Origin: an uncultured Bacteroides sp.
GTDB taxonomy: Bacteria; Bacteroidota; Bacteroidia; Bacteroidales; Bacteroidaceae
Assembly (NCBI RefSeq): GCF_958445495.1
Contig: NZ_CAUCSQ010000020.1
Coordinates: 1 to 64,000, forward strand
Direction: 5' to 3'
DNA length: 64,000 bases
The notes below the pieces were generated by a model. It did not search any database, was not told the DNA's origin, and was given only the letters and a program-made list of their open reading frames with translations. Shown piece after piece: positions 18,931-28,801 of this stretch. The position numbers and the translations under genes were made by a program. Within the stretch, counting starts at the first letter, position 1. Each line of letters begins with the position of its first letter.

Positions 18931-20457
18931 ATGAATGCATTTGAACAATACGAAGTATGGTTCGTAACAGGAGCACAGCTTCTGTACGGAGGTGACGCAG
19001 TAGTCGCAGTAGACGCACACTCTAATGAAATGGTAAACGGACTGAACGAATCCGGTAAACTTCCCGTCAAAGTGGTATATAAAGGAACTGCTAACTCATC
19101 TAAAGAAGTGGAAGGCATTTTCAAAGCAGCTAACAATGATGAAAAATGTATCGGCGTAATCACTTGGATGCATACTTTTTCTCCTGCCAAAATGTGGATT
19201 CACGGCCTGCAACAGTTGAAGAAACCGTTGTTACATCTACATACTCAATTCAACAAGGAAATTCCCTGGGACACCATGGATATGGACTTTATGAACCTGA
19301 ACCAATCGGCACATGGCGACCGTGAATTCGGCCATATCTGTACCCGTATGCGTATCCGCCGCAAAGTAGTGGTAGGCTATTGGAAAGAAGAAGACACTTT
19401 GCACAAGATTGCTGTTTGGATGCGTGTTTGTGCCGGCTGGGCAGATTCTCAAGACATGCTGATTATCCGCTTCGGAGACCAGATGAACAATGTAGCCGTA
19501 ACCGACGGCGACAAAGTAGAAGCAGAACAGCGCATGGGATATCATGTAGACTATTGCCCGGTCAGTGAATTGATGGAATATCACAAAGGAATCAAAACAG
19601 ATGACGTAGACGCATTAGTAGCTACTTATTTCAAAGAATATGACCACGACGCTTCTCTGGAAGATAAATCGACGGAAGCATACCGCAAAGTATGGAATGC
19701 CGCTAAAGCCGAACTTGCCATCCGCGCTATTTTGGAAGCCAAAGGAGCCAAAGGATTTACTACCAATTTCGATGATTTAGGCGACTTGGAGCACAATGGC
19801 TTCGACCAGATTCCGGGACTGGCTTCTCAACGCTTGATGGCTGAAGGCTACGGGTTCGGTGCTGAAGGCGACTGGAAATCCGCCGCTCTTTACCGTACCG
19901 TATGGGTAATGAATCAGGGTCTTCCTAAAGGTTGTTCATTCCTTGAAGACTATACGCTGAATTTCAACGGTGCACAAAGTTCTATCCTGCAGTCACACAT
20001 GCTGGAAGTATGTCCGCTTATCGCAACCGGCAAGCCGCGCCTGGAAGTACATTTCCTTGGCATAGGTATCCGCAAGAGCCAGACCGCCCGCCTTGTCTTC
20101 ACATCAAAAGTAGGTAAAGGTTGTACTGCTACCGTAGTAGATTTGGGTAACCGTTTCCGACTGATTGTTAACGATGTAGAATGCATTGAGCCGAAACCGC
20201 TTCCGAAACTGCCAGTTGCATCCGCACTCTGGATTCCGATGCCAAACTTTGAAGTAGGTGCAGGCGCATGGATATTGGCAGGCGGTACTCACCACTCTTG
20301 CTTCTCTTATGACCTGACAGCAGAATATTGGGAAGATTACGCAGAAATAGCAGGAATCGAAATGGTACATATTAATAAAGACACAACTATCAGTTGTTTC
20401 AAGAAAGAACTGCGTATGAATGAAGTTTATTATATGTTGAACAAAGCACTTTGCTAA
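18931..20457 (+). CDS. araA: L-arabinose isomerase
   Basis: 508 aa, close to the usual 500. Starts FEQYEVWFVTGAQLLYG, the family signature. The metal-binding region includes the conserved E/H residues around FGAEGDWKSAALYR (near 315) and GGTHHSCFS (near 452). Converts L-arabinose to L-ribulose with Mn2+. Followed by araB after 4 bp, so the two are probably translationally coupled. Confidence 0.96.
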   Translation: MNAFEQYEVWFVTGAQLLYGGDAVVAVDAHSNEMVNGLNESGKLPVKVVYKGTANSSKEVEGIFKAANNDEKCIGVITWMHTFSPAKMWIHGLQQLKKPLLHLHTQFNKEIPWDTMDMDFMNLNQSAHGDREFGHICTRMRIRRKVVVGYWKEEDTLHKIAVWMRVCAGWADSQDMLIIRFGDQMNNVAVTDGDKVEAEQRMGYHVDYCPVSELMEYHKGIKTDDVDALVATYFKEYDHDASLEDKSTEAYRKVWNAAKAELAIRAILEAKGAKGFTTNFDDLGDLEHNGFDQIPGLASQRLMAEGYGFGAEGDWKSAALYRTVWVMNQGLPKGCSFLEDYTLNFNGAQSSILQSHMLEVCPLIATGKPRLEVHFLGIGIRKSQTARLVFTSKVGKGCTATVVDLGNRFRLIVNDVECIEPKPLPKLPVASALWIPMPNFEVGAGAWILAGGTHHSCFSYDLTAEYWEDYAEIAGIEMVHINKDTTISCFKKELRMNEVYYMLNKALC

Positions 20458-20461
20458 TAAT

Positions 20462-22135
20462 ATGAAAGAACAGTTTGTCATAGGACTTGACTACGGCAGC
20501 GACTCCGCAAGGGCTATAGTCGTAAATGCCCTGACAGGTGAAACACTCGCTACAGCCGTGAAATATTATCCGCGCTGGCAAAAAGGCTTGTACTGCAATC
20601 CCGCTGCTAACCAATATCGCCAACACCCGCTGGACTACATTGAAGCTTTGGAAATCAGCGTCAAGGAAGCATTGGCAAAATGCCCTGCCGGAACCGCGGA
20701 AAAAGTAGTGGGCATAGCCTTTGATACGACAGGAAGCACACCGGCATTTACAGATGCCACCGGTACTCCCCTCGCCCTGCTGCCGGAATTTGCAGAGAAT
20801 CCGAATGCAATGTTCGTTCTCTGGAAAGACCACACTGCCATCAAGGAAGCCGCTGAAATCAATAAAGCATGCAAAGAATGGGATATTGACTATTCTGCCT
20901 ATGAAGGCGGCATCTACTCTTCCGAGTGGTTCTGGGCAAAAGCCCTGCATGTATTGAGAGAAGACGAAGCCGTACGTGCCAAAGCATATAGTATCGTAGA
21001 ATATTGCGAATGGCTGCCGGCTTTAATTACCGGTGTCACCAAAAGTGATGATATTATCCGCAGCCGTTGCGCTTGCGGGCACAAAGCCATGTGGCATGAA
21101 AAATGGGGCGGTCTTCCTTCCGAAGAATTTCTTACCAGCATCGACCCTCTATTGGCAGGATTCCGTGCCCGTCTGTTTGAAAAGACAGAAACAGCAGACA
21201 AACCGGTTGGCCACCTGACTGAAGAATGGGCGAAACGCTTGGGACTAACAACGAATGTAGTGGTAGCAGGAGGTGCTTTCGACTGCCACATGGGTGCTGT
21301 TGGCGCCGGAGTAACTCCCCACACATTCGTACGTGTCATCGGAACCTCCACTTGCGATGTCATGGTGGCAAGTCATGAAGAAATCGGTCATAATCTGATA
21401 AAAGGAATCTGCGGACAGGTAGACGGCTCGGTCATTCCGGGCATGGTAGGTCTGGAAGCCGGACAATCCGGCTTCGGCGATATCTACGCTTGGTTCAAAA
21501 GGGTACTTGAATTCCCGCTGCGTAATATCATCGGCGAATCGACACTGATTGACGACAACACGAAAGCAAAACTGATTGAAGAAGCTGTCGACCGGATTAT
21601 CCCAGCCCTGACCGCAGAAGCGGAAAAACTTCCTATCAGTGAAAGCACAATCATTGCCACTGATTGGATGAACGGCCGTCGGACCCCGGATGCCAACCAA
21701 TTGCTGAAAGGAACAATCACCGGACTGACTTTAGGAAGTACTGCTCCACGCATTTTCCGCGCATTGGTAGAAGCAACCGCTTTCGGTTCCAAAGCAATCG
21801 TTGACCGTTTCCGCAATGAAGGCGTACGGATTGACAGCGTAATCGGCATCGGCGGTATTGCATTAAAGTCTCCGTTTGTCATGCAGACTTTGAGCGACGT
21901 ATTGGATATGCCCATCAAAGTTTGCCGTACAGACCAGGCTTGTGCTTTAGGCGCTGCAATGTTTGCAGCTACTGCTGCCGGCATATACGCCAAAGTAGAA
22001 GATGCGCAAAAAGCTATGAACTCCGGTTTTGCCAATGAATACAAGCCAAATCCGGAGAATGCTGCCGCATACAAAAAGATATACGAAAAATATATCAAAC
22101 TGGGACAATTCACAGAAAAAGAACTGTTCTGCTAA
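20462..22135 (+). CDS. araB: L-ribulokinase
   Basis: 557 aa FGGY-family sugar kinase of the AraB type: GLDYGSDSARAIVV at the N-terminus, GVAFDCHMGAVGAG-like hinge region, and a C-terminal ATPase half with IGGIALKSPFVMQTLSD. Phosphorylates L-ribulose to the 5-phosphate. Last sugar-metabolism gene of the AraR operon; an inverted repeat (22149-22219) separates it from the GH51 gene. Confidence 0.95.
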   Translation: MKEQFVIGLDYGSDSARAIVVNALTGETLATAVKYYPRWQKGLYCNPAANQYRQHPLDYIEALEISVKEALAKCPAGTAEKVVGIAFDTTGSTPAFTDATGTPLALLPEFAENPNAMFVLWKDHTAIKEAAEINKACKEWDIDYSAYEGGIYSSEWFWAKALHVLREDEAVRAKAYSIVEYCEWLPALITGVTKSDDIIRSRCACGHKAMWHEKWGGLPSEEFLTSIDPLLAGFRARLFEKTETADKPVGHLTEEWAKRLGLTTNVVVAGGAFDCHMGAVGAGVTPHTFVRVIGTSTCDVMVASHEEIGHNLIKGICGQVDGSVIPGMVGLEAGQSGFGDIYAWFKRVLEFPLRNIIGESTLIDDNTKAKLIEEAVDRIIPALTAEAEKLPISESTIIATDWMNGRRTPDANQLLKGTITGLTLGSTAPRIFRALVEATAFGSKAIVDRFRNEGVRIDSVIGIGGIALKSPFVMQTLSDVLDMPIKVCRTDQACALGAAMFAATAAGIYAKVEDAQKAMNSGFANEYKPNPENAAAYKKIYEKYIKLGQFTEKELFC

Positions 22136-22148
22136 ATCACACTTTTTT

Positions 22149-22219
22149 AGGCACGGATTACGCGGCTTTTACGGATTTTGGATTAGGTATGTCATCATGA
22201 TTCCGTGAAATCCGTGCCT
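22149..22219. repeat. Dispersed-type palindromic repeat (GGCACGGATT family)
   Basis: AGGCACGGATT (22149-22159) and AATCCGTGCCT (22209-22219) are perfect complements bracketing 49 nt that contain further CGGATT-like units, with a T-tract after the right arm. CACGGATT repeats of this sort recur between genes in Bacteroides genomes (recalled). It may work as a terminator or mRNA-stabilising hairpin between araB and the GH51 gene. Confidence 0.6.
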
Positions 22220-22252
22220 TTTTTCTTTTCCAATTCCATCACTCTAACTATT

Positions 22253-23800
22253 ATGAAAATATCAAAACTATTAATCAGTACGGCCGTTTTGGCTGTATCG
22301 GCATCCCTTTCCGCACAAAAAAGTGCCAGTATTACCGTACATGCCAATCAAGGTAAAGAAATCATCCCGAAAGAAATCTACGGTCAATTTGCCGAACATT
22401 TAGGTTCATGCATCTACGGAGGGCTTTGGGTAGGCGAAAACTCGGATATTCCCAATATTAAAGGTTATCGTACAGACGTCTTTCAAGCATTGAAAGATTT
22501 ATCCGTCCCCGTTCTTCGCTGGCCGGGCGGATGTTTTGCCGACGAATATCACTGGATGGACGGTATCGGGCCAAGAGAGAAACGTCCTAAAATGGTAAAC
22601 AACAACTGGGGAGGCACTATTGAAGACAACAGTTTCGGTACACACGAATTTCTAAACCTCTGCGAGATGTTGGGTTGTGAACCCTACGTAAGCGGAAACG
22701 TAGGTAGCGGTACAGTAGAGGAACTCGCCAAATGGGTAGAATATATGACATCCGACGGCGATTCACCGATGGCTAATCTTCGCCGTAAAAACGGCCGTGA
22801 CAAACCATGGAAAGTAAAATATCTCGGTGTAGGTAACGAAAGCTGGGGATGCGGCGGCAACATGCGTCCGGAATATTACGCAGACCTCTACCGCCGTTAC
22901 TCAACCTATTGCCGCAACTACGACGGCAACAGCCTTTTCAAGGTTGCAAGCGGTGCAAGCGACTATGATTATAATTGGACAGATGTACTGATGAATCGTG
23001 TAGGACACCGAATGCAAGGGCTTTCTCTCCATTACTATACCGTCACCGGCTGGAGTGGCAGCAAAGGAGCGGCAACCCAATTCGACAAAGACGATTACTA
23101 TTGGACAATGGGTAAATGCCTCGAAGTAGAAGATGTAATTAAAAAACATTGCGCCATCATGGATAAATATGACAAGGACAGAAAGATAGCTCTGTTACTC
23201 GACGAATGGGGCACCTGGTGGGACGAAGAGCCGGGTACCGTCAGAGGCCACCTGTACCAACAAAATACACTACGCGACGCTTTTGTCGCTTCTTTAAGCC
23301 TTGACGTATTCCATAAATACACAGACCGCCTGAAAATGGCAAACATCGCACAGGTAGTCAATGTGCTTCAGTCCATGATTCTGACAAAAGGAAAGCAAAT
23401 GGTACTGACTCCTTCCTATTACGTATTCAAGATGTATAAAGTACACCAAGACGCTACTTACCTTCCCATTGATTTGAACTGTGAGAAGAAAAACGTACGC
23501 GACAATCGTATAGTGCCTATGGTTAGCGCCACCGCTTCCAAAGACAAGAAAGGAGTAATTCACATCTCTCTCTCAAATATAGATGCCGACAATGCACAGG
23601 AAATCACAATCAACCTGGGAGATATAAAAGAGAAAAAAGCCGTCGGAGAAATTCTGACTTCCACGAATCTGACAGATTATAATTCTTTCGAAAATCCTAA
23701 TACTGTAAAAACGAAACCTTTCAAAGAGGTAAAAATCAATAAAGGCACAATGAAGATAAAACTTCCCGCCAAGTCGATTGTTACGCTAGAGTTACAGTAA
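22253..23800 (+). CDS. GH51 alpha-L-arabinofuranosidase, AbfA-like
   Basis: 515 aa from the ATG at 22253; this start gives a clean signal peptide ending ASLSAQK, while the longer GTG start at 22205 falls inside the repeat. Single-domain GH51: acid/base E196 in GVGNESWG, nucleophile E318 in LLLDEWGTWW, C-terminal beta-sandwich. It resembles the intracellular-type GH51 enzymes but carries an export signal, so it works in the periplasm on short arabino-oligosaccharides. It differs from the longer GH51 at 6492-8483. Downstream of araB, probably partly co-transcribed. Equivalent to BT0348 by context. Confidence 0.92.
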   Translation: MKISKLLISTAVLAVSASLSAQKSASITVHANQGKEIIPKEIYGQFAEHLGSCIYGGLWVGENSDIPNIKGYRTDVFQALKDLSVPVLRWPGGCFADEYHWMDGIGPREKRPKMVNNNWGGTIEDNSFGTHEFLNLCEMLGCEPYVSGNVGSGTVEELAKWVEYMTSDGDSPMANLRRKNGRDKPWKVKYLGVGNESWGCGGNMRPEYYADLYRRYSTYCRNYDGNSLFKVASGASDYDYNWTDVLMNRVGHRMQGLSLHYYTVTGWSGSKGAATQFDKDDYYWTMGKCLEVEDVIKKHCAIMDKYDKDRKIALLLDEWGTWWDEEPGTVRGHLYQQNTLRDAFVASLSLDVFHKYTDRLKMANIAQVVNVLQSMILTKGKQMVLTPSYYVFKMYKVHQDATYLPIDLNCEKKNVRDNRIVPMVSATASKDKKGVIHISLSNIDADNAQEITINLGDIKEKKAVGEILTSTNLTDYNSFENPNTVKTKPFKEVKINKGTMKIKLPAKSIVTLELQ

Positions 23801-23875
23801 TTTAAGGACAAATACTTATCGTACGACAAACAAAAAGACAGAAAAATCACCGATAAAAAAGATAGCTCTTCCGGA

Positions 23876-23905
23876 TTGTTAAATCCATATAAAGAGTTAT
23901 CTTTG
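23876..23905 (+). promoter_or_regulatory. Promoter of the transketolase operon
   Basis: TTG at 23876-23878, a 19-bp spacer and TATCTTTG at 23898-23905, a full match to the Bacteroides -33/-7 pattern. It gives a leader of about 112 nt before the transketolase ATG at 24024. Confidence 0.7.
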
Positions 23906-23918
23906 CCAACAGTATCGT

Positions 23919-23989
23919 ATGTGCTGACATACCGGCAAGACAGTGTATCTGTAATTACGCTCATTCTCGCAACAACGGTATCAGCACAT
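23919..23989 (+). promoter_or_regulatory. Structured leader of transketolase mRNA
   Basis: ATGTGCTGACATACCG (23919-23934) can pair with CGGTATCAGCACAT (23976-23989), a 14-bp stem with a bulge, closing most of the leader. The left arm is also part of a local palindrome GTATGTgctgACATAC (23917-23932), so it could instead be a DNA operator just after the transcription start. The region 23801-24023 holds no gene otherwise. Confidence 0.45.
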
Positions 23990-24023
23990 CAACATTTTGA
24001 CAAATTAATTAATTACTTAAAAT

Positions 24024-26033
24024 ATGAACGATAATAAACTTATGAATCGTGCAGCGGACAATATCCGTATTCTTGCTGCTTCAATGGTTGAAAAAGCCAA
24101 TTCCGGTCACCCGGGTGGAGCTATGGGTGGTGCTGACTTTGTAAATGTACTCTTCTCTGAGTTTTTAGTATATGATCCGGAAAATCCCCGTTGGGAAGGA
24201 CGTGACCGTTTTTTCCTCGACCCAGGGCACATGTCTCCGATGCTTTACTCTACTTTAGCACTGACCGGCAAATTCACCCTGGATGAACTGAAAGAATTCC
24301 GCCAATGGGGAAGCCCTACACCGGGACATCCAGAAGTAGATATCATGCGCGGCATAGAAAACACCTCCGGACCTTTGGGACAAGGACATACTTTTGCAGT
24401 AGGCGCCGCCATTGCCGCTAAATTTTTGAAAGCGCGCTTCAACGAAGTAATGAACCAGACTATTTACGCTTACATTTCCGATGGCGGTATCCAAGAAGAA
24501 ATCTCTCAAGGTTCCGGACGTATAGCGGGCGCATTGGGCTTGGACAACCTCATTATGTTCTATGACTCCAACGACATCCAGCTTTCTACCGAAACGAAAG
24601 ACGTGACCGTTGAAGATACGGCTAAAAAATATGAGGCATGGGGATGGAAAGTTATCAGTATCAACGGTAATGCTCCGGATGAAATCCGTACTGCAATAAA
24701 AGAAGCACAAGCCGAGAAGGAACGCCCTACACTAATTATCGGTAAGACTATAATGGGTAAGGGCGCGCGCAAAGCAGACGGTAGCAGCTACGAAGCAAAC
24801 TGTGCAACCCACGGCGCTCCGCTCGGCGGCGATGCTTACGTAAATACAATCAAAAATCTGGGCGGTAACCCTGACAATCCGTTCGTTATTTTCCCTGAAG
24901 TAGCGGAATTGTATGCTAAAAGAGCAGAAGAGCTGAAAGGAATCGTAGCGGAAAGATATACCCGAAAAGCAGAATGGGCGAAAGCAAATCCCGAACTGGC
25001 CGTTAAACTGGAATCTTTCTTCTCCGGTAAAGCTCCGAAAGTTAACTGGACCGCTATCGAACAAAAGGCAGGTAGCGCTACCCGTGCCGCATCTGCTACC
25101 GTACTGGGAACACTTGCCACACAAGTGGAAAATATGATTGTCGCTTCCGCTGACCTCTCCAACTCGGATAAGACGGACGGCTTCCTGAAAAAGACCCATT
25201 CTTTCAAGAAAGGCGACTTCAGCGGCGCATTTTTCCAAGCCGGCGTATCGGAACTGACAATGGCATGCATTTGTATCGGTATGTCGCTCCACGGCGGTGT
25301 AATCGCAGCCTGCGGAACATTCTTCGTATTCTCCGACTACATGAAACCCGCCATACGCATGGCTGCCCTGATGGAACAACCGGTAAAATTCATCTGGACA
25401 CATGATGCGTTCCGCGTAGGTGAAGACGGACCGACTCATGAACCGGTAGAACAAGAAGCACAAATCCGTTTAATGGAAAAGCTGAAAAATCACAAAGGAC
25501 ATAATTCGATGTTGGTACTCCGCCCGGCTGATGCGGAAGAGACGACTGTTGCCTGGAAATTAGCAATGGAAAACATGTCTACTCCGACAGGTTTGATTTT
25601 CTCCCGCCAGAATATTGCCAACCTGCCTGCAGAGACAGATTACGAACAGGCAGCTAAGGGTGCATATATCGTGGCAGGTTCAGATGAAAATCCGGATGTG
25701 ATTCTGGTAGCTTCCGGTTCTGAGGTTTCAACACTGGTAACCGGTAGTGAATTATTACGCAAAGACGGTGTAAAAGTACGTATCGTATCCGCCCCGTCCG
25801 AAGGTCTGTTCCGTAACCAACCTAAAGAATATCAGGAATCTGTCCTTCCGGCAGAAGCCAAGATATTCGGTCTGACAGCAGGTTTGCCTGTAACTCTCCA
25901 AGGTTTGGTTGGTTACCACGGCAAAGTTTGGGGACTAGAGTCTTTCGGATTCTCCGCTCCTTACAAGGTCTTGGATGAGAAACTCGGATTCACTGCCGAG
26001 AATGTATATAACCAAGTAAAAGCAATGCTCTAA
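24024..26033 (+). CDS. tkt: Transketolase
   Basis: 669 aa. N-terminal thiamine-diphosphate domain with NSGHPGGAMGGADFV and the SDGGIQEEISQGSGRIAG segment near 155, a pyrimidine-binding domain with GMSLHGGVIAACGTFF (near 415), and a C-terminal domain. Moves two-carbon units between pentose-phosphate intermediates, linking xylulose-5-phosphate from arabinose to glycolysis. Its stop TAATG overlaps the rpiB start by one base, so the two are translationally coupled. Confidence 0.95.
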   Translation: MNDNKLMNRAADNIRILAASMVEKANSGHPGGAMGGADFVNVLFSEFLVYDPENPRWEGRDRFFLDPGHMSPMLYSTLALTGKFTLDELKEFRQWGSPTPGHPEVDIMRGIENTSGPLGQGHTFAVGAAIAAKFLKARFNEVMNQTIYAYISDGGIQEEISQGSGRIAGALGLDNLIMFYDSNDIQLSTETKDVTVEDTAKKYEAWGWKVISINGNAPDEIRTAIKEAQAEKERPTLIIGKTIMGKGARKADGSSYEANCATHGAPLGGDAYVNTIKNLGGNPDNPFVIFPEVAELYAKRAEELKGIVAERYTRKAEWAKANPELAVKLESFFSGKAPKVNWTAIEQKAGSATRAASATVLGTLATQVENMIVASADLSNSDKTDGFLKKTHSFKKGDFSGAFFQAGVSELTMACICIGMSLHGGVIAACGTFFVFSDYMKPAIRMAALMEQPVKFIWTHDAFRVGEDGPTHEPVEQEAQIRLMEKLKNHKGHNSMLVLRPADAEETTVAWKLAMENMSTPTGLIFSRQNIANLPAETDYEQAAKGAYIVAGSDENPDVILVASGSEVSTLVTGSELLRKDGVKVRIVSAPSEGLFRNQPKEYQESVLPAEAKIFGLTAGLPVTLQGLVGYHGKVWGLESFGFSAPYKVLDEKLGFTAENVYNQVKAML

Positions 26034-26467
26034 TGGAAACAATCGGATTAGCATGTGACCATGCAGGCTTTGAACTGAAAGAATATGTTCGCGGCTGGCT
26101 GGAAGCAAAGGGTTGGCTTTATAAAGATTTCGGTACTTATTCTACCGTAAGCGTGGACTATCCGGATTACGCCCACCCATTAGCCCTTGCTGTAGAATCA
26201 GGCGAATGTTATCCTGGCATTGCCATCTGCGGCAGCGGAAATGGAATCAATATGACTTTGAACAAGCATCAGGGAATCCGTGCCGCACTCTGCTGGAATG
26301 CAGAAATCGCCCATTTGGCACGCCGGCACAACGATGCCAATATCCTGGTAATGCCGGGACGTTTTATCAGTACCGAAGAAGCCGATATGATTCTGACCGA
26401 ATTTTTCTCCACACAATTTGAAGGAGGACGTCATCAGAATAGAATTGAGAAGATTCCGGTAAAATAA
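26033..26467 (+). CDS. rpiB: Ribose-5-phosphate isomerase B
   Basis: 144 aa, typical RpiB length. IGLACDHAGFELK at the start, catalytic Cys in GIAICGSGNGINM, and RRHNDANILVMPGR are family signatures. Interconverts ribose-5-phosphate and ribulose-5-phosphate. ATG overlaps the transketolase stop codon; a strong terminator follows at 26522. Confidence 0.95.
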   Translation: METIGLACDHAGFELKEYVRGWLEAKGWLYKDFGTYSTVSVDYPDYAHPLALAVESGECYPGIAICGSGNGINMTLNKHQGIRAALCWNAEIAHLARRHNDANILVMPGRFISTEEADMILTEFFSTQFEGGRHQNRIEKIPVK

Positions 26468-26521
26468 AAATGTGAACAGGCATCCGATATTCTTCAAAAA
26501 CTCATTTTTAACATCAACTAG

Positions 26522-26553
26522 AGACTATCTCAAAATAAAAATTGAGATAGTCT
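26522..26553. terminator. Strong intrinsic terminator after rpiB
   Basis: Perfect 12-bp stem AGACTATCTCAA / TTGAGATAGTCT, 8-nt loop, followed by seven Ts on the plus strand. It lies between the converging rpiB and DUF456 genes and may serve the plus strand mainly. Confidence 0.85.
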
Positions 26554-26655
26554 TTTTTTGAGGGAATGTTACAATCAGATTCAGCCCATAGTTAATAAGA
26601 CTAATATTAAAATTAGTTCAATACAACTCTATCTTTCCAAATATACACCTATATT

Positions 26656-27138
26656 TCAATGTGATACAAGACTTACAATAAACAGATAACAGAAATAACC
26701 GCAGACTACAAATTTCAGCAAAGTACCTATTATAAAACCTATTAACGAACCTATCCCGGACTTTACAGCATGTGAAAATTCCCGATTGCCAAGCAATTCT
26801 CCGATTACAGCTCCTAAAAACGGACCAAGGATAATTCCCCAAGGCAGGAAAAGGAGACCGACAAAAGTTCCGATAACACATCCCCAATTTCCCCATTTAC
26901 TTCCACCGCTATATTTACTCCCCAACATCGGAGTAAAATAATCCAATACCTGCAACACAACTACAATCAACAACCATACGATTAATTGCGTGGCAGTATA
27001 CTGCACTTTATCCGTAAAATGAAGGAGGACCAATCCCACATAAGCAACAGGAGGACCGGGAAGAAACGGAAGAATACAACCCGTTAGTCCCACTATCATA
27101 CAGAGGGCGCTTATTACGATTAAAATTATGTCCGCCAT
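26656..27138 (-). CDS. DUF456 family integral membrane protein
   Basis: 160 aa, five or so hydrophobic segments rich in Gly. CILPFLPGPPVAYVGLVLL and GIILGPFLGAVIGELLGNR are hallmark stretches of DUF456. Function is unknown for the family. Single gene with a -7 box TATTTTTG on the minus strand at 27170-27163 (25 bp before the start). Confidence 0.85.
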   Translation of the reverse strand: MADIILIVISALCMIVGLTGCILPFLPGPPVAYVGLVLLHFTDKVQYTATQLIVWLLIVVVLQVLDYFTPMLGSKYSGGSKWGNWGCVIGTFVGLLFLPWGIILGPFLGAVIGELLGNREFSHAVKSGIGSLIGFIIGTLLKFVVCGYFCYLFIVSLVSH

Positions 27139-27295
27139 GATTTATGCACATTTAGTTTTGCACAAAAATACAGGAACTTTCCATAAAATCAAACCAGTAT
27201 CTGAAATTATTTCCACCCTCTTCCCGTTCCTTCACTTTCAAAAACTAAATACTTTTTCTCTATTTGTCCTAATTTACGGATGAACAAACTATATC

Positions 27296-28627
27296 CTACA
27301 GTTTATCAGTCATCCAAAATATCAATTCACCTCCTTTCATGATATCCGAATGATAGATTCTGAAATTCTTAACCAGCTTGCCGTTCAATGTGACCGACCG
27401 TACATATTTATTTTTATCAGATAATCCTTTTGCCTGAACAGTAAACTGTTTACCCTCAGGTAAGGATATAGAGACTTCTTCCACCTGCGGCGCTCCCAAG
27501 ATATACTCTCCTCCCACAGGATTCACCGGATAAAATCCCATCGCAGAAAAAATATACCATGCTGACATTTGCCCGCAATCATCATTACCGCATAAGCCAT
27601 CCGGTTCAGGTTGATAAAAACGGTCAAAAACCTCACGAATAAGCTGTTGCGTTTTATTAGGTTGCCCCACATAATTATATAAATAAGCGACATGATGACT
27701 CGGTTCATTGCCATGTGCATATTGCCCGATAAGCCCTGTTACATCTTGTGTGAATCCTACATTCTTTTCCGAAGATTCCAAAAAGAATAAAGAATCCAAT
27801 TTTTCCGCAAACTTATCTTTCCCTCCGAGTAATTCTATTAATCCTTCCACATCATGCTGCACATGCCAAGTATATTGCCAGGCATTCCCTTCTGTATAAT
27901 CTCCCCCGGAAGTCGCCGCATGCGACAACAGCAATGTATTGAAAGGAGTGCGCCAATTGCCTTTAGAATCTTTTCCCCGCATCATCCCGGTCGATGAATC
28001 TAAAAGATGTTTATAATACAAGGCACGTTTAGAAAAATAGGCATAATCCTCTTCCTTTCCAACAGCCTTTGCCATCCGGGCTACACAATAATCATCATAA
28101 GCCGACTCTAAAGTACGTGACACAGACTCTTTGAGAACCAAATCGAAAGGATAGTATCCATACTTGTCATAAATTTCCCAGTCTGAATTCTGATGACTGA
28201 CTGTCGAAGTGTTCCGAATTGCAGTGTACGCCTCTTCTGCGTCAAAACCGGTAAATCCCTTCAAATATGCATCAACTATCACTGGAATGGCATGGTTGCC
28301 TATCATACAATGGGTTTCTTTTCCCCACAAAGTCCATATAGGTAAACACCCCCATACTTGATAATGTTCCAACATGCTCTGAATCATTCCGTCCACTTTC
28401 TCCGGACATAAAATGGTATATAAAGGATGAGCCGCCCGATAAGTATCCCACAAAGAAAATGTGGAATAATAAGCCCCTGTTCCGGAAGTATATACACTGT
28501 CATTTGCTCCGCGGTATCGCCCGTCCACATCCGCCATATTGTTAGGCTGAATAAATAAATGATAAAGCGATGTATAAAAGTTTGTTTTCTGTCCGGCACT
28601 TCCTTTTATCTTCACCCGCGAAAACAA
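27296..28627 (-). pseudogene. GH92 alpha-mannosidase, 5'-truncated remnant
   Basis: 443 codons covering only the catalytic (alpha/alpha)6 domain of GH92 (FYTSLYH..., GNDDCGQMSAWYIFSAMGFYP with catalytic-region acids, SHHVAYLYNYVGQP). Family members are about 750 aa with a signal peptide and an N-terminal beta-sandwich; both are missing. The first possible start is a TTG, an in-frame TAA lies three codons before it, and only about 170 bp remain before the next gene. So the first 270 or so codons have been deleted. The remaining frame is intact, so the loss may be recent, or a cytoplasmic fragment is still made (unlikely to be active). Confidence 0.75.
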
Positions 28628-28765
28628 ATATTCTCGTTATAAACAAAAAAAGAGAACCAAGGAATTCACTTTTCCACTCCTCGCCTATCCAGATATCGAA
28701 TATACAAAGAAAACAAAACGTTGCAAATTTCCGTCCTCGTTTGCCCCATTTACATAAATAAAAAC

Positions 28766-28773
28766 TATCTTTG
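28766..28773 (+). promoter_or_regulatory. -7 box (TATCTTTG) for TPR-kor operon
   Basis: TATCTTTG lies 28 bp before the ATG of the TPR gene, with TTG at 28741-28743 as a -33 candidate (22-bp spacing). Confidence 0.55.
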
Positions 28774-28801
28774 CGTTTCAGAATCCCGAAAGATAAAAGA
28801 A

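Noticed and set aside
24732..25463. Long open frame antisense to transketolase (about 243 codons).
   Set aside because: It lies wholly inside a well-conserved gene, has no start context or family features, and is a codon-bias shadow.
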